Shown here: in pieces, positions 37,363 to 46,148 of the stretch
Layout of the letters: every line of letters begins with the position of its first letter
Position numbering within the stretch: the stretch's first letter is position 1
From: Betaproteobacteria bacterium
GTDB taxonomy: Bacteria; Pseudomonadota; Gammaproteobacteria; Burkholderiales; SG8-41
Direction of reading: 5' to 3'
Length of the DNA stretch: 64,000 nt
Assembly: GCA_021732605.1 (NCBI GenBank)
Contig: JAKFUS010000041.1
Location: 43,119 to 107,118 of the forward strand
Made by a program: the position numbers and the translations under genes
The notes under the pieces: model-generated
Told to the model about the DNA's origin: nothing
Seen by the model: the letters and a program-made list of their open reading frames with translations, nothing else
Database searches by the model: none

Positions 37363-37818
37363 ATGGCTGATACCGCAGAAACCAAGACCAAAGGCGCCGT
37401 CAAAGGCGGCAACGGCAAATTCATTTTCGCTCTGATGGAAATGGGCAAGATCGAGGCCGGCACTGGCTATTCGACAGCGATGGGGCCGGTGATTGAGGGC
37501 GAGCGCATGCAGTGCGCGCTGGTGACCAAGGAAAAGGGCACTGGCTCGCGTCCGCATCTGCATCCCAACGAGCAGTGGAACTACATCGTCAAGGGAATGA
37601 TGCGGGTGAAGGTCGGTGATGGTGAGGAGCAAGTGTGCGGCCCCGGCACGCTGTTATATTTTCCGGCAAACATCGTGCATTACACGATTGCGATGCCGGA
37701 AGAGGATGCGATGTTTTTTGCGGTCAAGGATCTGTCGCACGGCATCATCGGCAAAGCTGCCGACGGCACCATGGCCGGCGGCCATTATGATCCGGGTCAC
37801 GGCCCGAAGACCGCCTGA
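37363..37818 (+). CDS. Cupin domain protein
   Basis: GSRPHLHPNEQWNYIVKGMMRVKVGDGEEQVCGPGTLLYFPANIVHYTIAMPEEDAMFFAVKD. Confidence 0.88.
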   Translation: MADTAETKTKGAVKGGNGKFIFALMEMGKIEAGTGYSTAMGPVIEGERMQCALVTKEKGTGSRPHLHPNEQWNYIVKGMMRVKVGDGEEQVCGPGTLLYFPANIVHYTIAMPEEDAMFFAVKDLSHGIIGKAADGTMAGGHYDPGHGPKTA

Positions 37819-38936
37819 TGCCGCGCGTCCTTCCCGCACAGCCAGGCATGGCCCTGGCGGATGTCGATACGCCGGCATTGATCCTCGATCTCGACGCCTT
37901 CGAGGGCAATCTGCAAAAACTCAGGGAATCAATCTCCGGCCGCAAGATCATGCTGCGGCCGCATGCCAAAAGCCATAAATGCCCAGAGATTGCTTTGCGC
38001 CAGATGGCGCTGGGCGCCGTTGGTGTGTGCTGCCAGAAAGTCAGCGAGGCCGAAGCCATGGTCGAAGGCGGCGTGCCCGATGTGCTGATCGCGAATGAAG
38101 TGGTTGGCATGACCAAACTGAAACGGCTGGCGGCGCTGACGAAAAAAGCCAAGATCACGGTCTGCGCCGATGATGCCGGCAACGTCGCGCAGATTGATAT
38201 TGCGGCGCGCGAAGCCGGTGTCACCATCGACGTGCTGGTCGAAGTCAATGTCGGCGCCAACCGCTGCGGTGTAGCACCCGGAGAGCCGGCGTTAAAAATC
38301 GCGCAGGCCATCGCCGTCTGCAAAAACCTGCGTTATGCCGGACTGCAGGCGTACCAGGGCGGCGCACAGCATCTGCGTGGGGTTGCAGAACGCCGCGCTG
38401 CGATCGACACCGCGATCGACGGCGTGGAAAAAACACTGGCACTGATCGAAGGAGCCGGGCTGCCGCGCGGCAAGGTCACGGGAGCCGGCACCGGCACTTA
38501 CCTGTTCGAGGCGGCAAGCCGGGTCTACGATGAGTTGCAGGTCGGTTCGTACATTTTCATGGACGCCGACTACGCCAAAAACGACTGGACCGAAAGCGGC
38601 ATTCCGCGTTTTGAGCACAGTTTGTTTGTGTGGACCACAGTGATGAGCCGCACCCGTCCCGACATCGCCATCGTCGATGCCGGGTTAAAGGCCTCCAGCA
38701 TCGATTCCGGCATGCCGCGGGTCGCCGATTTCCCGCAGGCCGAATTTCAGAAAGCCTCCGACGAACATGGCGTGATCAAAATGAACGGCACGCCGGGTTT
38801 TGCATTGGGTGACAAGATCAAGCTGATTCCCGGGCATTGCGATCCGACGGTGAACCTGTACGACCACTATGTCTGTGTGCGTGGCGGCAAGGTCGAGGCG
38901 CTTTGGCCGATCACTGCCCGTGGCGCGGTGTGGTAG
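37818..38936 (+). CDS. D-threonine aldolase/DSD1-family PLP-dependent enzyme
   Basis: VDTPALILDLDAFEGNLQKLRE...LRPHAKSHKCPEIALRQM (PLP Lys); C-terminal GHCDPTVNLYDHYVCVRGGKVEALWPITARG metal-binding region. Confidence 0.88.
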   Translation: MPRVLPAQPGMALADVDTPALILDLDAFEGNLQKLRESISGRKIMLRPHAKSHKCPEIALRQMALGAVGVCCQKVSEAEAMVEGGVPDVLIANEVVGMTKLKRLAALTKKAKITVCADDAGNVAQIDIAAREAGVTIDVLVEVNVGANRCGVAPGEPALKIAQAIAVCKNLRYAGLQAYQGGAQHLRGVAERRAAIDTAIDGVEKTLALIEGAGLPRGKVTGAGTGTYLFEAASRVYDELQVGSYIFMDADYAKNDWTESGIPRFEHSLFVWTTVMSRTRPDIAIVDAGLKASSIDSGMPRVADFPQAEFQKASDEHGVIKMNGTPGFALGDKIKLIPGHCDPTVNLYDHYVCVRGGKVEALWPITARGAVW

Positions 38937-38948
38937 GAGGAGGGTGGC

Positions 38949-39848
38949 ATGGCGGTGATCAAAAAAATCGGTTTCATCGGTGTCGGTAACATGGGTAATC
39001 CGATGGCGGCGAATCTGCTGAGGGGCGGGTTTGACGTCACGGTATTCGATGCACGCACCGAAACTGCGGCAGCCTTCGTTGCGCAGCACGGCGGCAAGGC
39101 CGCGGCGTCGCTGGCCGATGTGGCACGTGGGGCTGACGCCATCATCACCATGCTGCCCAATGACAAGATCGTGCGCGACGTGATGCTCGACGCTGGCGGC
39201 GCAGCCTCCGCGATGGCGCAGGGTGCGGTGTTGATCGACATGGGTACCTGCGATCCTACCGGCACGCAGCAGACGGCAGCCGAACTGCAAAAGCTCGGCC
39301 TGCACATGATCGACGCGCCGGTGATGGGCGGCGTGGTGTTTGCCAAGGATGCGACGCTGGACATCATGGCCGGGGGCGGCGCCAAACTGGTGGCGCGCTG
39401 TACGCCGGTGCTGAAAGCCATGGGCCGTGCGGTGACTCATTGCGGCGCCACCGGTTCGGCGCATGCGATGAAGGCGCTGGCCAATTATGTCAACGCCTGC
39501 GCGCTGATCAACGCCATCGAAGCGCTGACCATCGGCAAAAAATTCGGTCTTGATGTGAAAATGATGGCCGACGGGCTGGCGACCATGTGTGCCGGACGCA
39601 ATCATCCAATTGAGAAAAAAGTGATTCCGCAGGTGCTGACGCGAAAATTCGCCACCGGCATGGCGCTGGGTTTCATCGCGAAGGATGTCAAAATCGCTGT
39701 TGATGTCGCCCATGCCATCGGTGCTGCGGTGCCACTGGGTGAAACGGTATCGCAGCTATGGAATGATGCCGCCGATAAAGTCGGCGCTGGTGTCGATCAG
39801 ACCGAAATCGTGCGTTATTGGGAAAACGCCACTGGTGTGAAACTATAG
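38949..39848 (+). CDS. NAD(P)-dependent 3-hydroxyisobutyrate/2-hydroxy-3-oxopropionate dehydrogenase-like protein
   Basis: KIGFIGVGNMGNPMAANLLRGGFDVTVFDAR; GDSLA-type region CGATGSAHAMKALANYVNA. Confidence 0.92.
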   Translation: MAVIKKIGFIGVGNMGNPMAANLLRGGFDVTVFDARTETAAAFVAQHGGKAAASLADVARGADAIITMLPNDKIVRDVMLDAGGAASAMAQGAVLIDMGTCDPTGTQQTAAELQKLGLHMIDAPVMGGVVFAKDATLDIMAGGGAKLVARCTPVLKAMGRAVTHCGATGSAHAMKALANYVNACALINAIEALTIGKKFGLDVKMMADGLATMCAGRNHPIEKKVIPQVLTRKFATGMALGFIAKDVKIAVDVAHAIGAAVPLGETVSQLWNDAADKVGAGVDQTEIVRYWENATGVKL

Positions 39849-39856
39849 CTGCGATT

Positions 39857-40615
39857 TTAACTGCGGCTCTGACTACGCCGGCACAACATCCGATAGACAA
39901 AGAACACCGCGATGGCGGCGAGCAGATGTTTCGCGGAATGGCCACTGATCACAGCCCCGGTAGCCGAGTAGATTTGATGGTCGAGTAACTCGGCCACCTT
40001 GGCCAGTGCGTAGCAGCCCACCCCGTATAGCAGGAAATGCCGGTGCGTGTGACGCCCGGGAAACGCCGCAATCACATAAGGAATCGCCAGCAGTGGCGTG
40101 CCCTGTACCCAGATATAAATTCGCAGGTCGCCGCTGTGTTGCCACCACCATACGCTGGCGATGCCGGTCAACAATGCGCCGGCCAGCAGCGCGGGTTCCA
40201 GCTTCGCGTCGAGATGTTCGCTGATCAGGGCGGCGAACAGACCCATGAAAGCCACGGTCATTGGCAGGCGATCCCAGACCAGCGTGGCGTCGCGCGGTGC
40301 GCCGTGGTAGTAGGCCGAGCCGATAAACACCAGCGCAACGCCGCTGAAAAACACCAGCCACGAGCGCCAGGCGCCGCTGCGCTTGCGCCAGCATTGCCGG
40401 GCTCCGAAAATTCCTGCAAGCAGGAACAGCAGGTTGGATGCGACATTGCCGAAGTTCGCAATGCCAAGGCAACTGCGGGCATCGGCAAACACATGGTAGC
40501 CGCGATCCTGGAGGATGGGCGTGCCGTGTCCGATCATCAGCCAGGCCAAAGGGCCCAGTACCAACAGCACCAAGGCGGCAATACGTCCGGGATGCGGCTG
40601 CGGCATTTTAATCAT
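39857..40615 (-). CDS. Ceramidase-like (CREST superfamily) membrane protein
   Basis: Multi-TM; CLGIANFGNVASNLLFLLAGIFGARQ; GSAYYHGAPRDATLVWDRLPMTVAFMGLFAAL; HTHRHFLLYGVGCYALAKVAELLDHQIYSATGAVISGHSAKHLLAAIAVFF. Confidence 0.8.
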   Translation of the reverse strand: MIKMPQPHPGRIAALVLLVLGPLAWLMIGHGTPILQDRGYHVFADARSCLGIANFGNVASNLLFLLAGIFGARQCWRKRSGAWRSWLVFFSGVALVFIGSAYYHGAPRDATLVWDRLPMTVAFMGLFAALISEHLDAKLEPALLAGALLTGIASVWWWQHSGDLRIYIWVQGTPLLAIPYVIAAFPGRHTHRHFLLYGVGCYALAKVAELLDHQIYSATGAVISGHSAKHLLAAIAVFFVYRMLCRRSQSRS

Positions 40616-40703
40616 GCGACCATCGTATACCACCCTATTCTGCTTGATCGCGTTTACTATTCCGTCTTTGAGCCAAGCGTTTCGACCTGAGGAGGAGCAA
40701 AGA

Positions 40704-41594
40704 ATGGCAGCACAAAAAACAAAAGTGGTGCTCGGCACGGCAACCCCCGGCGGCGGATTTCCCGCCTACGGCTGGCCTTATGCAGAAGCACTGAACGCCG
40801 TTGATGCCACGTTGGACATCGAGCCGATCAACACCAAGGGCAGCGGTGAAAACGTAGGTCGTATCGACAACGGTGAGCTTGACATCGCGCTGGCCACCGG
40901 TGAAGTCACTTATGAAGCAGTGAACGGCATTGGCCGTGCGCCCTGCCAAAACATCCGTATCATCAACGCCACCTATTCGCAGGCAGGCATGTTCATGGTG
41001 CGCGCCGACAGTCCGTATAAAACAATCTCGGACCTCGTCGGTAAAACCGTAGTCTGGGGCGCATCGAGTTCGGGTTTTGTCGTGCTGGCGCGTTATGTGA
41101 TGGACGGCCTCGGCCTCGACATCAAAAAAGATTTCGACGCGCGGCTGCTGGAAAAAGCCGGTGACGGACCACCTTTGGTCAATAGCGGTGAAGCGGCGGC
41201 GATGTGGGGTGGTGGTGTCGGCTGGCCACCGTTCATGAACATCGCGAAAAACCCGCAGGGCATGCGTTTCATTTCACCCAGTGCCGATGAAATCAAACGC
41301 ATTCAGGGCAAACACGTATTCCTGAAACAGACCACGATGCCGGCGGGCAGTTATCCCGGGCAACAGGGGCCCGTCAATTCGGTGGGGTCCTGGCCCTTCG
41401 TGCTGGCGCGCGCGTCACTGCCGGATGACGTGGCGTACCGGTTGGCGAAGGCGCTGCACACCGGCCATGCCGCGCTGTCCGCCAAACTCGACCAGGCTCA
41501 GGAATCGACGCTGGCCAACACGCTGGCCGCAGCGCCGACCCGGGAGATGATTCATCCCGGCGTGCTGAAATACATGAAAGAAATTGGGCTGTAA
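40704..41594 (+). CDS. TAXI-family TRAP transporter solute-binding protein, apparently without signal peptide
   Basis: VVLGTATPGGGFPAYGWPYAEALNAVDATLDIEPINTKGSGENVGRIDNGELDIALATGEVTYEAVNG; GGAGGAG RBS before ATG 40704. Confidence 0.82.
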   Translation: MAAQKTKVVLGTATPGGGFPAYGWPYAEALNAVDATLDIEPINTKGSGENVGRIDNGELDIALATGEVTYEAVNGIGRAPCQNIRIINATYSQAGMFMVRADSPYKTISDLVGKTVVWGASSSGFVVLARYVMDGLGLDIKKDFDARLLEKAGDGPPLVNSGEAAAMWGGGVGWPPFMNIAKNPQGMRFISPSADEIKRIQGKHVFLKQTTMPAGSYPGQQGPVNSVGSWPFVLARASLPDDVAYRLAKALHTGHAALSAKLDQAQESTLANTLAAAPTREMIHPGVLKYMKEIGL

Positions 41595-41701
41595 TGAGAG
41601 GGCTGTAATGCGCAGGTTGTGATGCGTGGCTTGAACTCAATATAACGGGAAAACTTTGAATTGACGTGACCCCACCTCAACATTGGTGCGGATCAAGGCG
41701 A

Positions 41702-42646
41702 TTATTTGATCGGGCCGGTGGCCAGCCGTGCGCCCGGTGGCAGCGCGTATGACTGCAGATGCCGGGCGATCATGTCGAGCATGCCCTGTGCGGCGGGAGA
41801 CAGCGCACGACCGCGACGGGTGATGACACAAATTGTCCGCTCAAGCGACGGCTCGGTGAGTTCGCGGAACGCCAGATGGTTCAGCGGTATCAGGTTCGCA
41901 GCCAAGGCCGGCAATACTGAAATCCCGAGGCCGGCATTAAGCATCGCGTACAGCGAACCTGTGCTCGATACCTCAAAGTGCGGGGCACGCAGCATTGTCG
42001 GCAGATCCGGTGACGATTGCAGCATGGTGCGGATGCCGGTATCGACCCCGAGGCCGATATAGCGTTCTCTCTGCAGCCGTTTCCAGGCAATCCGGGTTTT
42101 GGCGCGGCCCAGTGGGTGATCTTTGCGGCACACCACGCCAAAGCGGTCGCAGATGAGCGGTCGGAAATCGAGACCGGGATCATCCGCCCATCTGCTGGTG
42201 ATGCCAAAATCCGCCTCGGCGGCGAGCACGCGCTGCTGCACCAGTTCTGCACCGCCATCGCTGACTGTGACGCTGATGTTCGGATAAGTCGCGCTGAATC
42301 CGGCGATTGCGGGCGCGAGTATGAGAGCCACCACCGATGGCGCCGCCGCAATGCTGACGTGTCCGCGCTGGCGTTCGGCCACCGCCCGCACGTCGGCCAT
42401 TGCCGCGTCGAAATCTTTCAACAGGCGCTCGGCCACAGGCACGAAGCTCACGCCCTCACGCGTGAGGGTTACGCGGCGCGTCGTGCGGTCGAACAGTCTG
42501 AGCCCCACGGCCTGCTCGAGCTGCTGAATGGCGGCAGTGAGCGAGGATTGGGTAATGAACATGCGCTTCGCCGCCTGAGTGAAGCTGCCCTCCCGGGCCA
42601 CCGTGGCAAAACAGCGCAGATGCCGCAGGGTCGCATTTATCTTCAT
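41702..42646 (-). CDS. LysR-family transcriptional regulator
   Basis: LRHLRCFATVAREGSFTQAAKRMFITQSSLTAAIQQLEQAVGLRLFDRTTRRVTLTREG. Confidence 0.95.
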   Translation of the reverse strand: MKINATLRHLRCFATVAREGSFTQAAKRMFITQSSLTAAIQQLEQAVGLRLFDRTTRRVTLTREGVSFVPVAERLLKDFDAAMADVRAVAERQRGHVSIAAAPSVVALILAPAIAGFSATYPNISVTVSDGGAELVQQRVLAAEADFGITSRWADDPGLDFRPLICDRFGVVCRKDHPLGRAKTRIAWKRLQRERYIGLGVDTGIRTMLQSSPDLPTMLRAPHFEVSSTGSLYAMLNAGLGISVLPALAANLIPLNHLAFRELTEPSLERTICVITRRGRALSPAAQGMLDMIARHLQSYALPPGARLATGPIK

Positions 42647-42783
42647 TTACGAATAATAAATCGAAATTTTCCGATTGTGGGATGAATCTGCCGGGCCTAA
42701 CATGCTTCGGGAAGCCATCTGAATCGGGCGCTCGCAGGCCCGGTGATGGCAAACAGGTTCATTCTTGTTAGAGGGAGGTCGTC

Positions 42784-43764
42784 ATGCGCGGCACCGCTCT
42801 GGTCAAATTTTTGTTGTTAATGTTTGCGTTTCCTTGCGTGCCCCAGGCAGTTTTCGCGCAGGAATACCCGAATAAGCCGGTTCGGCTGATCATTCCCTGG
42901 GCTGCGGGCGGCTCGACCGATTCCATCGGACGCATACTTGGGCAGAAGCTGGGCGAATACACCGGACAGCAATGGGTCATTGATAACCGCGGTGGGGCCA
43001 CCGGCACCATCGGCCACGCGTTCGCGGCAAAGACGGCGCCTGATGGTTATACGCTGCTGCTCGGCACCAACAGCACATTTGCCATCGCGCCCCATCTTTA
43101 TAAAGGCGTCCTGCAGTACGACAATGAGAGGGCATTTTCGCCGATCACTCTGGTCGCAATCAGCCCACAGATTCTTTCGGTTCATCCTTCGCTGCCGGTC
43201 AGGAACGCGAGGGAATTGATCGCGCTTGCGAAAGCCCAGCCTGGGAAAATCCCGTTTTCGACGGCGGGCGTCGGTGCGACCAGCCATATGGCTACAGCCC
43301 TTTTCATGAATCTTGCCGACGTGAAAATGCAGCATGTTCCTTATAAGGGGGGCGGCCCTTCGGCGAACGCATTGATCGCGGGTGAAACGGCGCTGTCGTT
43401 CGTCGATGCGATCACTGCGCTGCCTCAGGCCAAGGCCGGGCGCCTGCGTCTCATTGCCACCAGCACGTCGAAGCGCACCTCATTGATGCCGGAGTTGCCG
43501 ACCATCGCCGAATCGGGATTGCCCGGATTTGAGTCCGTGACTTCGTTCGGCATGTTCGCTCCTGCGGGTGTGTCGCGCGAAGCCATTGCACTTGTCAATC
43601 GCGAAGCCGTAAGAGCACTGGGCGCCGCCGATGTGCGCGAGAAGTTGCGCGCCCAGGGAATTGATCCCGTGGGCAGCACACCGGAGGAACTGGTGGCACA
43701 CCAGAAACAGGAGACCGCCAAGTGGGGCAAGGTCGTTCTCGAACAGGGCATCAGGTTTGAATGA
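42784..43764 (+). CDS. Bug/TctC family substrate-binding protein
   Basis: QEYPNKPVRLIIPWAAGGSTDSIGRILGQKLGEYTGQQWVIDNRGGATGTIG; divergent from the LysR gene. Confidence 0.93.
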   Translation: MRGTALVKFLLLMFAFPCVPQAVFAQEYPNKPVRLIIPWAAGGSTDSIGRILGQKLGEYTGQQWVIDNRGGATGTIGHAFAAKTAPDGYTLLLGTNSTFAIAPHLYKGVLQYDNERAFSPITLVAISPQILSVHPSLPVRNARELIALAKAQPGKIPFSTAGVGATSHMATALFMNLADVKMQHVPYKGGGPSANALIAGETALSFVDAITALPQAKAGRLRLIATSTSKRTSLMPELPTIAESGLPGFESVTSFGMFAPAGVSREAIALVNREAVRALGAADVREKLRAQGIDPVGSTPEELVAHQKQETAKWGKVVLEQGIRFE

Positions 43765-43768
43765 CAAC

Positions 43769-44968
43769 ATGAGTTTCTTCGCGCCTCGGCTCGACCGCAT
43801 CAAGCATTCTCCGAGCAACTCGGCCACGCAACGCGTGCGTGAACTGCGCGCGCAGGGGCGCAATATTGTCGGCCTGACAATGGGGGAGCCGGATTTCGAG
43901 ACACCTGCCAATGTCAAACAGGCCGTCATTGCGGCGATGGCGCGCAATGAAACGCGCTATACGACGGTCGATGGCATCACTGAGCTCAAGGACGCAGTGC
44001 GCCTGAAGTTCCGGCGCGAAAACCGGCTTGAGTATGCGCACGACCAGATCATCGCGGGAACCGGGAGCAAGCAGCTGGTGTTCAACGCGATGATGTCCAC
44101 GCTCAGTGCCGGCGATGAAGTGATCATTCCCGCGCCGTATTGGGTTTCTTACCTCGACATGACGCTGGTGGCCGATGGCACGCCGGTGGCGGTCGCCTGC
44201 GGGCCGGAATACGGCTTCAAACTCACGCCCGAGCGGCTGGAGGCGGCGATCACGCCCAAGACCAAATGGCTGCTCCTCAATTCGCCGTGCAATCCGACCG
44301 GCGCCGTTTATACCCGTTCGGAGCTGAAGGCCTTGGCGGAAGTGTTGCTGCGCCATCCGCAGGTCTGGGTGTTGTCCGACGACATTTATGAACACCTGCT
44401 GTTCGACGGCGTGGAGTTCGCGACCATTGCCGAGGTCGAGCCGGCGCTCCATGAACGCACGCTTACTGTAAATGGCGTGTCCAAGGCCTACGCCATGACC
44501 GGCTGGCGGTTGGGCTACGCCGGTGGTCCCAAGGCGTTGATCAGGAACATGGCGAAGCTGCAGTCGCAGAGCACGTCGAACCCCAGTTCAATCAGCCAGT
44601 GGGCAGCAGTGGAAGCCTTGACCGGCCCCCAGGAATTTCTGCAAGAGCGCGCTTTTTCTTTTCAGCAGAGACGCGATCTCGTGCTGGGTATGCTGGAGAA
44701 GGCGCCCGGCATACAGTGCGCCAAACCGCAGGGTGCGTTCTATGTCTTTCCGAACTGTGCCGGCACGCTGGGCAAAAAAACGCCGCAGGGCAAGGTCCTT
44801 GCGACGGAGCAGGACTTTGCGCTGTATCTGCTCGACGAAGGCGTGGCGGTCATCCAGGGCGAGGCCTACGGACTGATGCCGTATTTCCGGATTTCCATCG
44901 CGTCGTCGGTGGAAGAACTCACTGAAGCCTGCCGGCGCATCCAGCGCGCAACTTCAGCGCTGAAATAG
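43769..44968 (+). CDS. Class I/II PLP-dependent aminotransferase
   Basis: NIVGLTMGEPDFETPANVKQAVI; LLLNSPCNPTGAVYTRSEL; GVSKAYAMTGWRLGYAGGP. Confidence 0.95.
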   Translation: MSFFAPRLDRIKHSPSNSATQRVRELRAQGRNIVGLTMGEPDFETPANVKQAVIAAMARNETRYTTVDGITELKDAVRLKFRRENRLEYAHDQIIAGTGSKQLVFNAMMSTLSAGDEVIIPAPYWVSYLDMTLVADGTPVAVACGPEYGFKLTPERLEAAITPKTKWLLLNSPCNPTGAVYTRSELKALAEVLLRHPQVWVLSDDIYEHLLFDGVEFATIAEVEPALHERTLTVNGVSKAYAMTGWRLGYAGGPKALIRNMAKLQSQSTSNPSSISQWAAVEALTGPQEFLQERAFSFQQRRDLVLGMLEKAPGIQCAKPQGAFYVFPNCAGTLGKKTPQGKVLATEQDFALYLLDEGVAVIQGEAYGLMPYFRISIASSVEELTEACRRIQRATSALK

Positions 44969-44987
44969 GGAACGGCGCGGCTCCGCC

Positions 44988-46148
44988 ATGTTCAATACGC
45001 CGCTGCTGTTCACGCCGCTGGTGCTTGCCGGTCTCACGGCACGCAATCGGGTGGTGGTGTCGCCAATGTGCCAGTACTCATCCGAGCGGGGCGGGCCGAC
45101 CGACTGGCACTTGGTACATCTGGGCAAGTTCGCGCTGGGCGGGGCCGGCATTGTGTTCTGCGAAGAGACCGCAGTCGAGGAGCGCGCGCGCAAAACGTAC
45201 GGCTGCGCGGGCATTTACGACGACGGTCATATTCCGATGTATCACCGCATTACGGGTTTTCTGCGCGATCACGGCGCCATTCCCGCAATGCAGCTCGGGC
45301 ACAGCGGGCGCAAGGCGTCGTGCGGGCCGCCCTGGACCAGCTTCAAGCCGTTGACCGACGAGGATGCCAAAGCAGGCCGGGCACCGTGGCGCGGCGTTTC
45401 CGCGAGCCCCATCCCGCCCCGCGAGGATGCGCCGGCACCGGTCGAGTTGAGCGTCGCGGAAATCAAGGCGGTCATCGCAAGCTGGCGCGAGGCGACGTTG
45501 CGGACGCTGGAAGCCGGCTTCGACATTCTTGAAATTCACGGCGCACACGGTTACCTGATCCATCAGTTTCTTTCGCCATTGGCCAACAGGCGCACCGATG
45601 CATACGGTGGCGATCTGGCAGGCCGCATGCGATTCGCGCTCGAAGTGACGGAGGCCGTGCGCGCCGCATGGCCAGGCGGCAAGCCGCTTTTTTTTCGCGT
45701 CTCCGCCGTAGATGGCGACGGCGGGGCGTGGAGCATGGACGATACCGTTACGCTGGCGCAGGAGCTGAAAATTCGCGGTGTAAATGTCGTGACCTGTTCG
45801 TCGGGAGGCATTAATGGCCCGCTCAACATGGCGATCGTGCCGCGCACACCGGGCTATCAGGTGCCCTACGCGAATCGGGTGCGCAGGGAGGCGGGTGTGA
45901 TGAGCTGCGCGGTGGGACTGATCACCGAAGCACGGCAGGCCGAAGATGTCCTGCAACGCGGCGAGGCCGACCTGATCGCGCTGGCGCGCGAGCTTTTGTA
46001 CAACCCGAACTGGCCGGTGCATGCCGCGCGCGAACTTGGCGTGCCGGATTATCTCGATTTGCTGCCGCCGGCGTATGCCTGGTGGCTCAAACGTCGCGAG
46101 CAGATCCGTAATATCCCCGTTGCCAGCGAACCGGCGGGCCGCGAGTGA
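44988..46148 (+). CDS. NADH:flavin oxidoreductase, Old Yellow Enzyme family (YqjM-like)
   Basis: FNTPLLFTPLVLAGLTARNRVVVSPMCQYSSERGGPTDWHLVHLGKFALGGAGIVF; EIHGAHGYLIHQFLSPLANRRTDAYGGDLAGRMRFALEV. Confidence 0.95.
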   Translation: MFNTPLLFTPLVLAGLTARNRVVVSPMCQYSSERGGPTDWHLVHLGKFALGGAGIVFCEETAVEERARKTYGCAGIYDDGHIPMYHRITGFLRDHGAIPAMQLGHSGRKASCGPPWTSFKPLTDEDAKAGRAPWRGVSASPIPPREDAPAPVELSVAEIKAVIASWREATLRTLEAGFDILEIHGAHGYLIHQFLSPLANRRTDAYGGDLAGRMRFALEVTEAVRAAWPGGKPLFFRVSAVDGDGGAWSMDDTVTLAQELKIRGVNVVTCSSGGINGPLNMAIVPRTPGYQVPYANRVRREAGVMSCAVGLITEARQAEDVLQRGEADLIALARELLYNPNWPVHAARELGVPDYLDLLPPAYAWWLKRREQIRNIPVASEPAGRE

